From Armatimonadota bacterium (GTDB lineage: Bacteria > Armatimonadota > Armatimonadia > Armatimonadales > Capsulimonadaceae): 50,633 bases of DNA. The translations under genes were made by a program, and so were the position numbers. The DNA lies in NCBI GenBank assembly GCA_025354405.1, contig JANXMY010000081.1, positions 1 to 50,633 of the forward strand, written 5' to 3'. Each line of letters begins with the position of its first letter. The stretch's first letter is position 1. The notes under the pieces are model-generated. The model saw only the letters and a program-made list of their open reading frames with translations, had not been told where the DNA came from and made no database searches. This document shows, one piece after another, positions 23,260-32,290 of the stretch.

Positions 23260-26200
23260 CTGCCCGCCGGGCATTTCCCGGCACGAGAATGGTACCTAAG
23301 CGGCTGGCTTGAGCTTCGACGATGATTTTGATTTGATCCGGAGAGTTCCCTTCTTCATCGAATACCTCCAGCGTATTCTTTCCTGACAGAAGCCAAGTCT
23401 CGGGCAGGTACAGACCATCCACGGGAGATTTTTCGGGGTAGCGGCCCAGATTGTGGCCGTTCAGCCAGACGGTCCCCCGAGACATCCCTGTCAGGGAGAC
23501 CCGCAGAATAGGATGGGGGCCGGATTCCCCGGGAGGCGTTGCGGTGAACGTCGTCCTGTAGAATCCCGGGACGCCCAGGCCTTTCGGGAGGTTATTTGCT
23601 TTCCATGCCACTGGCAGCACCACTCCCCCGCGCATTTTCCATCCGTTAATAGCTTGCCCGTCCGGGATACCAGCATCGAAGCGGACATACCCGATGTTTC
23701 CAGTCCCGGCGCGATTCTGTACGGCAACGGCCAAGACATTCGGGCCTTTTTCATTCCAAGCTGAGTCGAGGGAAACATCCGCCTGCGAATTTATGCCAAC
23801 GCTGCCCGCAATCTGTTTGCCGTTCAAGAAAACGACACCGTTATCGTCAATGCTATTGAAATGAAGGCGTCGATGTGGTCCCGGCCACAGTTTGAGCGTC
23901 GTGCGGTACCAGACCCACCCGACGCGCCCGTTAAATACATCCGCTGCCACATCGGCGTCATGCCAGTCTGCCCCAGCTGAGTTCAGCTCAGGGGCGGCAA
24001 ACTTCGCGGCATCTCCGGGGGCGGCGTCGTCAGCCTGCCAGCGGAACTTCATTGTATCATCCGAGGCACTTGCTGGCACGTCTAACGTTACAGCGCCAGA
24101 GATGCCTTTAGCGTCAATCGTATCCATTGGGCCGTAATAGTCATAAAGTTTAAGACGTCCATAATGTGCGGTTAGAAAAGCCAGCGTGTTTGTGCCTTTT
24201 TGCAGTGGAACGAGCAGGTGGCGAGGAGCGGTACTTTGGGGCTGCGGATTGGCATCACTGCTGACAGCACGCGAGCCATTGACAAAGCACGTCGCCCAAT
24301 CTCCGCTGCTGCTGAGGTTTAGCTGGTAACTTCGGCTCTCAGGAACGGTCACTTTGGTGCGATACCAGGCGAATGCACTGTTGTCACCGTCTGCGCCCAT
24401 CGCCAGCGGCTCCGCACTGGTTTTCCAATGGGTATCGTTAAATCCCGGCTGCACCTCGGGCGGCGTCGGAGCATTCGCGGCGATCTGCCACGGTCCAAGC
24501 TTAGGTGCCGTCGCAGGCGCAATAGTCCTGACGGCTTGTAGACGCTTCACCAGTAACCGAGTGGAATCTGCGCCATACAGCAGCAGGGGTAAAGGGTGGG
24601 GGTTTGGAACCAGCCCGCGCTGCTCCGTTGTCATACGGAGAATTCCTCCAAGGTCAGTAACTTCCCCGACATAATCTGGCCCGCAGGCGATGAGGCTGCC
24701 GCCCTGTAGGAACCAGGTCCGATCGGCCATGTCCAGACTCATTGCCAAAATACGAATTCTCTGGGATCCAACGCGGAATACGCTGTTGGTCGGAGTGAGC
24801 GCGGGATACTTCGTGAGGAGCGAAATACTGTCGTGTTTCGCACTGACTGACAGCTCCTGCTTGCCAGGGGTAGGCTGCTGCAGGATAACTGCGCTCTTGG
24901 CATCGAAATGCATCTCGGCCGGCTCACCAGGGACTCCGTAGACGACCAGAGTGGTTGTTAGCCCCTGACGGGCCATCCCAAGGATACGCGCTGCTGCAAG
25001 CCGCAGATTGACACCTGTCACAAGGGGATAGCCATTGACAATCGGAAGTATTTCCCGTGGCGCGAGTGTGATCGGCCCGGTGGTGGGGTAGACCGATTTT
25101 CCATCGACGGAACGAATTTGGGTCATCACCGGACCGCCGCTCGTGTTGTCTAAGAAAAGAATCTGGCCCGCTGGACCTTTGCGGTTCGTGATTTGCACCT
25201 GCGGATTCGTCGCTGTCACTCCCTGGCCGCCACTGCTGGCGAGGGAGTTCTCAATCACTTCCGGAAAGCTGGTCGCGAAAGTTGCTGCGCGTTTCTCTCG
25301 GTAGTAGACATCGCGCAGATCTCCCGTCTGCCCGATTGGGCCGCAGAAGTCATACGAGGCTCCCTGTTCATTGGAGTTCCAGGCATTGAAATTGGTGCCC
25401 CCGGCAAATGTATAGTGGGAGTACCCGGAACCGCCATAAGCAATAACCTTCCAGGTTGCCCGTTCCAGTCGTGCGGCACGGTCTGGAGGAGATCCATAGA
25501 GACCGAACCAGCCGGTCCAGAACTCCGTACTGTACCAGGGGCTTGTCCGCATTGAGGTGTCAAAGGGAAGGTCTCCGGCAGGATCATCCCCATGGTTTAA
25601 TCCGCTGAAGAAGATTGGGACCTGAAGTTTCATGGCCAGCATCTTGGTATGAAACCACTGGTAGTACGGAGTAGGTAAGTCGGTGCCACCTCCGACCTTG
25701 TTTTCATTCTCCATCTGGACGAGAATCACCGAGCCGCCATGATTGATCTGGTTTGCCGCGATGATCGGCACAAGTCGATTAAAGTAGGGTGTCACAGCCT
25801 GGTAGAAGGGGGCATTTTCCTGCATGGGCAGAAGCCCTGGTTTGAATCGAAGCCAGAGTGGAAGGCCACCGGAATCCCACTCCGAGTTGACGTACGGGCC
25901 CATGCGGACCACAACATATAACCCGAGCGAGTGGGCCAGCTTCAAATATGCATCGAAGTCTTTGTCCCCTTGAAAGTCGAACTTCCCCTCGGTCGGCTCA
26001 TGGTAGTTCCAGAAGCAATATGTTTGAAGAGAGTTGTAACCGGCTCGTTTAATACGCAGCATTCGGTCGCGCCACATGGCACGTGGTGTCCGGCTGTACT
26101 GCAGCTCACCCGCCGCGATAAATGTTCGCTTGCCGTGGATCAGAAACCCGCGGCCGTCGAAGTTGATATACGGCTTGGCGGCAGCCATCGGTGGAAAAAT

Positions 26201-26311
26201 GCTGTCGTTCTGATTTGGCCAGCCAAAAGCATGGGACCGAATTGGAAATAGAGCGAGCGTGAGAAGGGCGGCGGCAAGCAGCATCTGTCGGGGGAAGTTT
26301 ATAGTGGGCAT
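23234..26311 (-). CDS. Secreted GH35 beta-galactosidase, multidomain
   Basis: 1025 aa with a signal peptide (residues ~1-28, ending SHA). The catalytic (beta/alpha)8 domain begins GELQYSR (about 68-74) and TYCFWNYHEP (97-106); the acid/base is Glu203 in QMENEN and the nucleophile Glu263 in STEFWTGW, both at the expected GH35 positions. Several beta-sandwich domains follow. One near residues 775-880 (DVFNGRVG, LHFNSIDDNGVV, LNGKQ) is strikingly similar to a segment of the GH2 enzyme at 33906. A last sandwich carries VWLNGHNLGRYP. It probably releases terminal galactose from plant polysaccharide outside the cytoplasm. A perfect promoter lies only 9 nt before the ATG. Confidence 0.92.
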   Translation of the reverse strand: MPTINFPRQMLLAAALLTLALFPIRSHAFGWPNQNDSIFPPMAAAKPYINFDGRGFLIHGKRTFIAAGELQYSRTPRAMWRDRMLRIKRAGYNSLQTYCFWNYHEPTEGKFDFQGDKDFDAYLKLAHSLGLYVVVRMGPYVNSEWDSGGLPLWLRFKPGLLPMQENAPFYQAVTPYFNRLVPIIAANQINHGGSVILVQMENENKVGGGTDLPTPYYQWFHTKMLAMKLQVPIFFSGLNHGDDPAGDLPFDTSMRTSPWYSTEFWTGWFGLYGSPPDRAARLERATWKVIAYGGSGYSHYTFAGGTNFNAWNSNEQGASYDFCGPIGQTGDLRDVYYREKRAATFATSFPEVIENSLASSGGQGVTATNPQVQITNRKGPAGQILFLDNTSGGPVMTQIRSVDGKSVYPTTGPITLAPREILPIVNGYPLVTGVNLRLAAARILGMARQGLTTTLVVYGVPGEPAEMHFDAKSAVILQQPTPGKQELSVSAKHDSISLLTKYPALTPTNSVFRVGSQRIRILAMSLDMADRTWFLQGGSLIACGPDYVGEVTDLGGILRMTTEQRGLVPNPHPLPLLLYGADSTRLLVKRLQAVRTIAPATAPKLGPWQIAANAPTPPEVQPGFNDTHWKTSAEPLAMGADGDNSAFAWYRTKVTVPESRSYQLNLSSSGDWATCFVNGSRAVSSDANPQPQSTAPRHLLVPLQKGTNTLAFLTAHYGRLKLYDYYGPMDTIDAKGISGAVTLDVPASASDDTMKFRWQADDAAPGDAAKFAAPELNSAGADWHDADVAADVFNGRVGWVWYRTTLKLWPGPHRRLHFNSIDDNGVVFLNGKQIAGSVGINSQADVSLDSAWNEKGPNVLAVAVQNRAGTGNIGYVRFDAGIPDGQAINGWKMRGGVVLPVAWKANNLPKGLGVPGFYRTTFTATPPGESGPHPILRVSLTGMSRGTVWLNGHNLGRYPEKSPVDGLYLPETWLLSGKNTLEVFDEEGNSPDQIKIIVEAQASRLGTILVPGNARRAANKGGSRG

Positions 26312-26320
26312 TGTTGGTTT

Positions 26321-26349
26321 ATTATATCAAAGGGGAAGGGGAGTGTCAA
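26321..26349 (-). promoter_or_regulatory. Full-consensus promoter of the GH35 gene, leaderless layout
   Basis: On the - strand TTGACA (26349-26344), a 17-nt spacer and TATAAT (26326-26321) match the sigma-70 consensus perfectly. Only 9 nt separate the -10 box from the ATG, so the mRNA would start 2-4 nt before, or at, the start codon. No Shine-Dalgarno is present. Confidence 0.75.
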
Positions 26350-26420
26350 GGGCATACTTGAATGTAAGCCCTTGGAATCTATACCAAGTATTTGTGAATA
26401 AGTAATCTGGGATTTTCCTC

Positions 26421-26467
26421 AGCCCCGAAGGGGCTTTCTCCAAGTAGCCCGGCCTTTCAAGGCCGGG
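26421..26467 (-). terminator. Paired hairpins downstream of the VanW-like gene
   Basis: Two stem-loops follow the 26499-27647 gene on the - strand: CCCGGCCTT/AAGGCCGGG (26448-26467, 9 bp) and AGCCCC/GGGGCT (26421-26435, 6 bp). The T-tracts are short, so termination strength is uncertain. They separate this gene from the GH35 promoter. The rest of the 26350-26498 gap shows nothing else. Confidence 0.5.
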
Positions 26468-26498
26468 TCTAAATCTCAGGAAACATATGCGCGAGTAC

Positions 26499-27647
26499 TT
26501 AGTGGTTATAATCGAGATCAGGGGTCCAGCGGTACTCACTACGGAACGCTTGTCTCTTGGCAACTGTGCCGTCTGGCAGGGTGACGACGCGGTTAAAACT
26601 GCCGATGAAATGCCGCTCACCAAGGCGCCGATGCGAACTGACCAGACGGACTTTGCGTCCCGGAACACCCTTGCCGAACAGCGACACAATTGCGTGGCTG
26701 CGGTTCGTCTTGTAAGAGATGTAAATCGGAGTCGTCGTGTTGTTTTTCAGGCGGAAGTCCTTCTGACCATGGTAGATGGTCGAATCGCGGCCTGGGTCCA
26801 CATAAGGCACAGTTCGAACGTGCTGGTGGCGCTCGATGATCATCAAATCTGCAAGCATCGCGGCATTGAAAATGGTTGTCGCCACCTGGCACATACCGCC
26901 CCCGCTCTGTATCTCGATGTGGCCATCAATAAATACATGGCCTTTGCCATTGAACCCATGAGCGGGATCACGCGGGCCTACGGTCTTGTCCACGGAAAAT
27001 ACAGCGCCAGGCGGTACAATGGTCCCGTTAATGCGGGAGATTGCGCGGCGGACCGTGTCCGTTCGGCCTTTGTCGCTGGGATTAAAGCGAGTGACGAAAT
27101 AGCCGATTCGTGCATCGATTCCCTGCAGTGAAGCCGTTGTGATATGGGCTGGCTTAATCTTCATCGGTAGAATGATATGCAACGTTGCGGGTTCTGCTTC
27201 CAGGGACTTTTGGATCAGATCTACCGCTGCATCGAGGTTGAGTGACCCGCCATCATAGCTTGGAACAATAATCGCTGGAACTTCACTCATCCCATCGTCG
27301 CTGCTGGTATCGCTTGCGACAAATGGATGCGCTTCTTTGGGAGCACGCCGTATATATGGGGCAATTCGGTTGAGATAGCCGCGGAGAATCGCCCGGTCGA
27401 CGATGAATTTAAATGTACCGGATGGGCTGGAATCGGAGCCATTTGCTGCATAGGTCACCCCAACCTGCTTGCGGGAAGGGTGCCAGGTTTGGTGTCCATC
27501 CCCGAGCCTTAGCTTCTGGGAGAGCCGCCCTGCAGCCTGGGGAGTCGGAGATGCTGGATATGCGGGCGTAGGTTCCTGAGCGAATACGCTATGGGCCGTG
27601 CCGAAAAGCACCAGTGAGGTAAGTAGGCATCGAGTAGGGCGATGCAT
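26499..27647 (-). CDS. Secreted VanW-family protein
   Basis: 382 aa with a signal peptide (~1-23, ending VFA). The C-terminal half has the VanW signature: PGAVFSVDKTVGPRDPAHGF, a Gly-rich GGGMCQVATTIFNAAML segment with its conserved Cys, then HQHVRTVPYVDPGRDSTI and LKNNTTTPIYI. The family is named from vanB-type vancomycin-resistance clusters and is common in cell-envelope proteins; its biochemical role is not established. The N-terminal half (about 70-200) may be a YoaR/peptidoglycan-binding-like domain. No other vancomycin-resistance genes are nearby, so this is probably an envelope protein and not a resistance determinant. Confidence 0.88.
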   Translation of the reverse strand: MHRPTRCLLTSLVLFGTAHSVFAQEPTPAYPASPTPQAAGRLSQKLRLGDGHQTWHPSRKQVGVTYAANGSDSSPSGTFKFIVDRAILRGYLNRIAPYIRRAPKEAHPFVASDTSSDDGMSEVPAIIVPSYDGGSLNLDAAVDLIQKSLEAEPATLHIILPMKIKPAHITTASLQGIDARIGYFVTRFNPSDKGRTDTVRRAISRINGTIVPPGAVFSVDKTVGPRDPAHGFNGKGHVFIDGHIEIQSGGGMCQVATTIFNAAMLADLMIIERHQHVRTVPYVDPGRDSTIYHGQKDFRLKNNTTTPIYISYKTNRSHAIVSLFGKGVPGRKVRLVSSHRRLGERHFIGSFNRVVTLPDGTVAKRQAFRSEYRWTPDLDYNH

Positions 27648-27759
27648 AGAGTTGAATCCCTTCCGTACCTCCCTGCGGAAGCACTGCTGCTTTGAACCGA
27701 ATAATTAAACTTATTTCCTAGTTTACCCGATTGTAAAGAATTATTGAAAGTAGAGACTT

Positions 27760-28101
27760 ATGAAAAAGATTGAAGCGATCATTCGGCCGCTGCAGCTGGA
27801 AGCCGTCAAGAGCGCTCTGGCGGAAGCAGGCGTCACTGGAATGACGGTGAGTGACGTGCGCGGCTCCGGCCGGGCCAGAGGGCAGCGAGCGGATTCGTTT
27901 CGCGGGGAGCAGTATGTGATCCATCTGCCCCCGAAAATCAAGCTGGAACTGACGGTGCGAGATGAAGATGTGGACGCGGTGATCGCTGTGATATTAGAGC
28001 AGGCCCGGACCGGGGAGGAAGGCGACGGCAAGATATTCGTGCTGCCCGCCGCCGAAGTGAGGCGTATTCGGACCGGTGAGACTGGTGACGGGGTTCTGTA
28101 A
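27760..28101 (+). CDS. glnB: Nitrogen regulatory P-II protein (GlnB/GlnK family)
   Basis: Trimeric sensor of 2-oxoglutarate, ATP/ADP and nitrogen state. 113 aa beginning MKKIEAIIRP, with GMTVSDVRG, and the B/C-loop motif TGEEGDGKIFVLP and RIRTGETGDG. The uridylylation Tyr corresponds to Tyr52, one residue later than canonical Tyr51, because the T-loop is one residue longer and diverged (GSGR in place of GFGR). No amtB or glnA is adjacent, so target and modification are unknown. It converges with the next gene across 15 nt. Confidence 0.92.
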   Translation: MKKIEAIIRPLQLEAVKSALAEAGVTGMTVSDVRGSGRARGQRADSFRGEQYVIHLPPKIKLELTVRDEDVDAVIAVILEQARTGEEGDGKIFVLPAAEVRRIRTGETGDGVL

Positions 28102-28116
28102 CACCTTGCTTTTGCC

Positions 28117-28587
28117 TCACGGCGCATTCGGTACAGGCATCCGCACGGCCTGGATTGCCTGCTTGACATCCTGATAAAGTGCTTTGCCTGCAGCACTGGT
28201 CACAGTTCGCAAATCCGGGGACTGGCGACTGTGATAAAGGAGGTAGATGCGTACTTCCGGCGCGGTGCCGGAGAGATTTGTGTCCAGTCCTACTCCCTGC
28301 GGCAACGCATTAATCGGATAGGCTTGTTTCAAGTCCGCGAAGATGCGCCGGGTGACGAGCGGTGCCAAACTACCGGTTCGCCGGGATCCATGCCGACCGG
28401 TACGCGGCAGATAGGCCGCCGACAGCTTTCCATTCGAACCTAGGTAAACCCGGTAACCGGGAATATCAAAGCTGCCGGTGTTGACAATATAAACATAATC
28501 CACGGGTGCCGGGGTGCGGTGGTGGGTGGTTTTAGCGGATACGGACGCAGTGAGCAGCAGAGCGACGCAGGTGAAAAGCAGGCGCAT
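28117..28587 (-). CDS. Small secreted protein of unknown function
   Basis: 156 aa with an N-terminal signal peptide (~1-18, ending VSA). The mature part begins with a His/Pro-rich stretch and contains VYIVNTGSFDIPGYRVYLGSNG-like strands, then LVTRRIFADLKQAYPINAL, suggesting a compact alpha/beta domain. No family recognised. GAGGA ribosome site 7 nt before the ATG and a TATAGT box further upstream. Confidence 0.65.
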   Translation of the reverse strand: MRLLFTCVALLLTASVSAKTTHHRTPAPVDYVYIVNTGSFDIPGYRVYLGSNGKLSAAYLPRTGRHGSRRTGSLAPLVTRRIFADLKQAYPINALPQGVGLDTNLSGTAPEVRIYLLYHSRQSPDLRTVTSAAGKALYQDVKQAIQAVRMPVPNAP

Positions 28588-28623
28588 GATGGGTTCCTCG
28601 TGGTAACTATACCCTCGCCTGCG

Positions 28624-28648
28624 GCCAATTCACACCAAGCGAATTGGC
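28624..28648. promoter_or_regulatory. Dyad symmetry between divergent genes
   Basis: GCCAATTC (28624-28631) and GAATTGGC (28641-28648) form a perfect 8-bp inverted repeat with a 9-nt spacer in the 134-nt gap upstream of both the secreted protein and flhA. It could be an operator for a dimeric regulator or an mRNA hairpin; no regulator gene is adjacent. Confidence 0.35.
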
Positions 28649-28706
28649 GTTAAGAGCAGTCCTAACACAGTATCGGAAAATAGTGTGGGAAACTTGAGGG
28701 GCACCG

Positions 28707-28715
28707 TGGAATAAT
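28707..28715 (+). promoter_or_regulatory. Extended -10 element of flhA, leaderless layout
   Basis: TGGAATAAT gives an extended TG motif and an AATAAT -10 box ending 6 nt before the GTG start of flhA. No convincing -35 box or Shine-Dalgarno is visible, so an mRNA starting at or next to the GTG is suggested. Confidence 0.4.
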
Positions 28716-28721
28716 CCCGGC

Positions 28722-30830
28722 GTGGCACTTCAAATTCAACGACAACCGACAGAAACTTCCGGCGGCATCATGGGCTTTTTTGCAAAAGCCGCCCAGCAGA
28801 CAGATATTGCGATGGCGATGGCCCTGATCGGCATGGTCGCTATGCTGATTTTGCCGCTGCCGGAAGCTCTCCTGGATCTGGGACTCGTTCTCAATCTGAC
28901 CGGAGCTGTGCTGATACTTTTAACGGCACTTTACACGACGGAACCCCTCCAGTTCTCGGTTTTCCCTGCACTTCTTCTTGTCACTACTCTTTTTCGATTG
29001 GCGCTCGAAGTCTCGGCCATGAAGCTGATCATCGGGACCGGCAGTGCGGGCCATGTGATTGCGACTTTCGGACAGGTCGTGATTGGCGGCAATTATGTCG
29101 TCGGTATCATCGTGTTCCTGCTGCTGGTAGTCGTGCAGTTTGTCGTCATCACCAGTGGTGCGGGGCGTGTGGCGGAAGTCGCCGCGCGGTTCACACTCGA
29201 CGCGATGCCAGGCAAGCAGATGGCGATCGACGCGGATTTGAACGCCGGGGTTATCAATCAGGATCAGGCACGGGCACGGCGCAAAGCGGTTGGACAAGAA
29301 GCGGATTTCTACGGAGCCATGGACGGCGCCAACAAGTTTGTCCGAGGCGATGCGATTGCGGCGATTGTAATCATCGTTCTTAATATCCTCGGCGGCTTCG
29401 CGATGGGCCTGAGCAAAGGGCAGGACGTCGTCAAGGTTTTACAGACCTATACCCTGCTGACGGTCGGTGAGGGCCTGGTGGCACAGATCCCTGCGCTGCT
29501 GATCTCGACGGCAGCGGGTTTGATGGTCACCCGGGCAGCATCGGACACCGCCATGGGCGGGGATATTGCCCGCCAGCTCTTTCAGTCCCCACGGCCGCTG
29601 TTTATCGCTGCTGGTCTGGTCTGCCTATTTATTCCCTTTGGTTTCCCCTTGCCCCAAACCGTGCTTGTTGCTGGGGTACTGGCTGGAATCGGCGTCATAC
29701 TGGTCAAAACCCAGAAGCAGGCCATGGCGACCGAAACGGCGGAGGCGGCGACAATCGCTTCTCGGCCCGCACCGCTGGCGACGCCGGAAAGTGTCCTGCC
29801 GCTGCTGCATGTCGACGTACTAGAATTGAACTTTGGATACGGCCTGCTCTCCCTGGTCGATCAAGCGGCGGGCGGCGATCTGCTGGACCGTATTACGGTC
29901 ATCCGCAAGAAAACGGCTCTGGAACTCGGGCTGGTGATCCCCACCGTGCGTATCCGGGATGACCTGCACCTGAAGGCTAACGACTACGCGATCAAGCTGA
30001 AGGGCGCAACCCTCGCCACTGGCATGGTGCATCCGAATTCAATTATGCTGATCGATCCGGGCTCAGTCATCGACCCGATTACCGATGGTATTCCTGCCAA
30101 AGAACCGGCTTTCGGCGTCCCCGCCCAGTGGGTCAGCCGCAGCCATCGAGACCGGGCCGAAATGGCGGGTTACACGGTGGTGGATCCGTCGTCCGTAATC
30201 TCGACACATCTGGCAGAAGTCATCAAGGGCCACGCGGCGGAGATTATTACGCGTCAGGACACGCAAGCACTGATCGAGCATGTCAAACAGGCGAATTCAG
30301 CGGTCGTCGAAGAGTTGATTCCTAATTTGATGACCGTGGGCGAAGTACAGAAGGTTCTTCAGCACCTGCTGCGGGAGCGAATCTCGATCCGCGACCTAGT
30401 GACGATTCTCGAGACGCTGGCCGACCATGCGGGCCGCTCCAAAGATATGGACCTGCTGGGGGAGTGGGTACGCGCAGCCTTGGCCCGCTCAATCTGCCGT
30501 CAATATGTGGATGACAGCAGCGGGGCACTCCAAACACTGACGCTAGACCCAAATCTGGAGCAGATGCTGCTGGAAGCGGTAACACCCGGTCTGCCAAATC
30601 TGACTTTGGAACCGTCGGTTGCCCGGATGTTCATCCAGAACCTGGGTGCGCAGATGGAGCGCATGATCGCCCTGGGATACCAGCAGCCGGTTCTGCTATG
30701 TATGTCCGCCCTGCGCCTTCCGCTGCGCCGCCTCACGGAGCGTTCGCTGCCAAATCTGGTCATTCTATCGTATAATGAAATCGTTCCCAATACAGAAGTA
30801 CGCGCCGTCGGCGCGGTCTCAGGAGAGTAA
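28722..30830 (+). CDS. flhA: Flagellar biosynthesis protein FlhA
   Basis: Core export-gate component of the flagellar type III secretion system. 702 aa: seven to eight N-terminal membrane helices (about residues 30-330), including the FHIPEP-family signature VGQEADFYGAMDGANKFVRGD spanning about 190-210, and a large cytoplasmic domain that binds export substrates. The start is GTG 28722. An in-frame ATG at residue 17 (MGFFAKAAQQ) is a possible alternative that would give a more usual N-terminus. No flhB or other basal-body genes flank it; flhF follows 6 nt later. Confidence 0.94.
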   Translation: MALQIQRQPTETSGGIMGFFAKAAQQTDIAMAMALIGMVAMLILPLPEALLDLGLVLNLTGAVLILLTALYTTEPLQFSVFPALLLVTTLFRLALEVSAMKLIIGTGSAGHVIATFGQVVIGGNYVVGIIVFLLLVVVQFVVITSGAGRVAEVAARFTLDAMPGKQMAIDADLNAGVINQDQARARRKAVGQEADFYGAMDGANKFVRGDAIAAIVIIVLNILGGFAMGLSKGQDVVKVLQTYTLLTVGEGLVAQIPALLISTAAGLMVTRAASDTAMGGDIARQLFQSPRPLFIAAGLVCLFIPFGFPLPQTVLVAGVLAGIGVILVKTQKQAMATETAEAATIASRPAPLATPESVLPLLHVDVLELNFGYGLLSLVDQAAGGDLLDRITVIRKKTALELGLVIPTVRIRDDLHLKANDYAIKLKGATLATGMVHPNSIMLIDPGSVIDPITDGIPAKEPAFGVPAQWVSRSHRDRAEMAGYTVVDPSSVISTHLAEVIKGHAAEIITRQDTQALIEHVKQANSAVVEELIPNLMTVGEVQKVLQHLLRERISIRDLVTILETLADHAGRSKDMDLLGEWVRAALARSICRQYVDDSSGALQTLTLDPNLEQMLLEAVTPGLPNLTLEPSVARMFIQNLGAQMERMIALGYQQPVLLCMSALRLPLRRLTERSLPNLVILSYNEIVPNTEVRAVGAVSGE

Positions 30831-30836
30831 CCTTTT

Positions 30837-32207
30837 ATGAGTAATGTTACGATGATGCCCGGTGGCAATGAGCGTTTAGAGCGAACCGGCCATTTCCAGA
30901 TGCGCACCACCACCGTAACGGGTCGCACGGTAACGGATTGTCTGCTTCAGGCCAAAGAGGAGCTGGGAGTGGATGCTATTATCGTCAGCCGAAAGACATA
31001 CAAAAAAGGCGCCCTCTTCGGTAAGTTCGGTGGCCGCGAGATCGTCGAGATGACATTCGGCACCTACTTACCGCCCTCACATCCACTGGTGACTCCGCCC
31101 CTGCGCTTCGGCAATGGGACGAAAGGTGCTGAGAGAGAAATTGATCGGGTTGAGGCGAAAAACACTCGGATTGAGGAGCTGGAAACCCAGATCGCCAGCC
31201 TGACTGAAAGTGTGCAGAGTCTGGCGGAGAAGCCGAGAACGCGTCGTCCGGCAGGACCGGCCTTTGTACCCGCCGTGCTGCAAGCTGACCCCGCGGAGTC
31301 TGGGCAGCAGGCACTGGCACGATTAGTGGCACAGGTCACGCCAAAGGCTGAGGCGGCACGTTCACGCCGCAAAGATAAAGAGGCCGCAGGCCCAGTTGTC
31401 CAGGCTGTTGAAGCTGGGTATCCTGGCCTGATGCAGCAGCTCGTGGATGCCGATATCGCGGCGCCGCTGGCCCGTCAGCTGCTCGCTGAGATGCCCGCGG
31501 GTCTTGCCGCAGCCGACTCCGTAACGTTCCTGCGTACGATACTCTCCCAGCGTCTGCGCATTGCGAATGGTTTCGAGGCGACGCCTGCCCTGGGCAAGAT
31601 GCGGCTCATGGCTTTCGTCGGTACAACGGGAGTAGGTAAAACAACGACCATCGCGAAGCTGACAGCCCGTTTTGCGCTGCTGGAGCGGCGAAAAGTCGGA
31701 GTCATTACGCTCGACACCCACCGGGTTGGAGCCGCCGAACAGCTGCAAAAATATGGCGAGATCTTGCGCGTGCCGGTCAAGGTTGCCCATGATAAGCTGG
31801 CCCTGATACAGCATCTGGAAGCCTTTGCCGCCGAGGGAATGGAATTGGTGCTGCTGGATACGGCGGGACGCTCGCCCAATGAAATGATTCCTTTAGGCGA
31901 AACTGCCCATCTGTTCGATGGGGTGGGGGCGGTCCAAAAATATTTGACGATTCCCGCCATGCTCGGTCAGCGGGACATGGACAATATCGTGACCAAGTTC
32001 CAGCAGATATTCACCCCAGATGCAGTAATCCTAACCAAGCTCGACGAGGCCTCCGACCATACCTGTTTCGGACGACTGCTGACCTTACAGGCGAAGTTTG
32101 GCCTGCCGCTGGCCTATGTCACGACCGGTCAACGAGTGCCCGACGATATCGTGCTGCCAGACGCCCATGCGATTGCCTCACGGATTTTAGCCGCGCCGCT
32201 GATGTAA
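30837..32207 (+). CDS. flhF: Flagellar SRP-type GTPase FlhF
   Basis: SRP-family GTPase that guides flagellum number and position. 456 aa with the N-terminal B domain starting around TVTGRTVTDCLLQAKEELG (about 24-42), an Arg/Glu-rich linker with coiled-coil propensity (about 95-125), an N domain, and the G domain with the P-loop VGTTGVGKTTT (about 260-270), LDTHRVGAAEQ, DTAGRSPNE and TKLDEAS. A stretch of about 20 residues after DTAGRSPNE (LFDGVGAVQKYLTIPA) is family-typical. Probably in one transcript with flhA. Confidence 0.94.
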   Translation: MSNVTMMPGGNERLERTGHFQMRTTTVTGRTVTDCLLQAKEELGVDAIIVSRKTYKKGALFGKFGGREIVEMTFGTYLPPSHPLVTPPLRFGNGTKGAEREIDRVEAKNTRIEELETQIASLTESVQSLAEKPRTRRPAGPAFVPAVLQADPAESGQQALARLVAQVTPKAEAARSRRKDKEAAGPVVQAVEAGYPGLMQQLVDADIAAPLARQLLAEMPAGLAAADSVTFLRTILSQRLRIANGFEATPALGKMRLMAFVGTTGVGKTTTIAKLTARFALLERRKVGVITLDTHRVGAAEQLQKYGEILRVPVKVAHDKLALIQHLEAFAAEGMELVLLDTAGRSPNEMIPLGETAHLFDGVGAVQKYLTIPAMLGQRDMDNIVTKFQQIFTPDAVILTKLDEASDHTCFGRLLTLQAKFGLPLAYVTTGQRVPDDIVLPDAHAIASRILAAPLM

Positions 32208-32238
32208 AGACGCCCCCGGCCCCCAATTGTGCGAGGTC

Positions 32239-32290
32239 AGAGAGCATACAAGTTAGAGAGCATACATGCGGGCGGGGGCAAGCCCCGCCC
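32239..32290. repeat. Direct repeat and GC-rich hairpin between convergent flhF and glycerate kinase
   Basis: AGAGAGCATACA occurs at 32239-32250 and again at 32255-32266. Directly after it GGGCGGGG (32270-32277) and CCCCGCCC (32283-32290) form an 8-bp hairpin with a GCAAG loop. There is no U-tract, so it may serve as an RNA end-stabilising structure or weak terminator for both genes. Confidence 0.5.

Noticed and set aside
26499-27647. Vancomycin-resistance determinant
   Set aside because: VanW alone, without a ligase, dehydrogenase or two-component system, does not indicate resistance.
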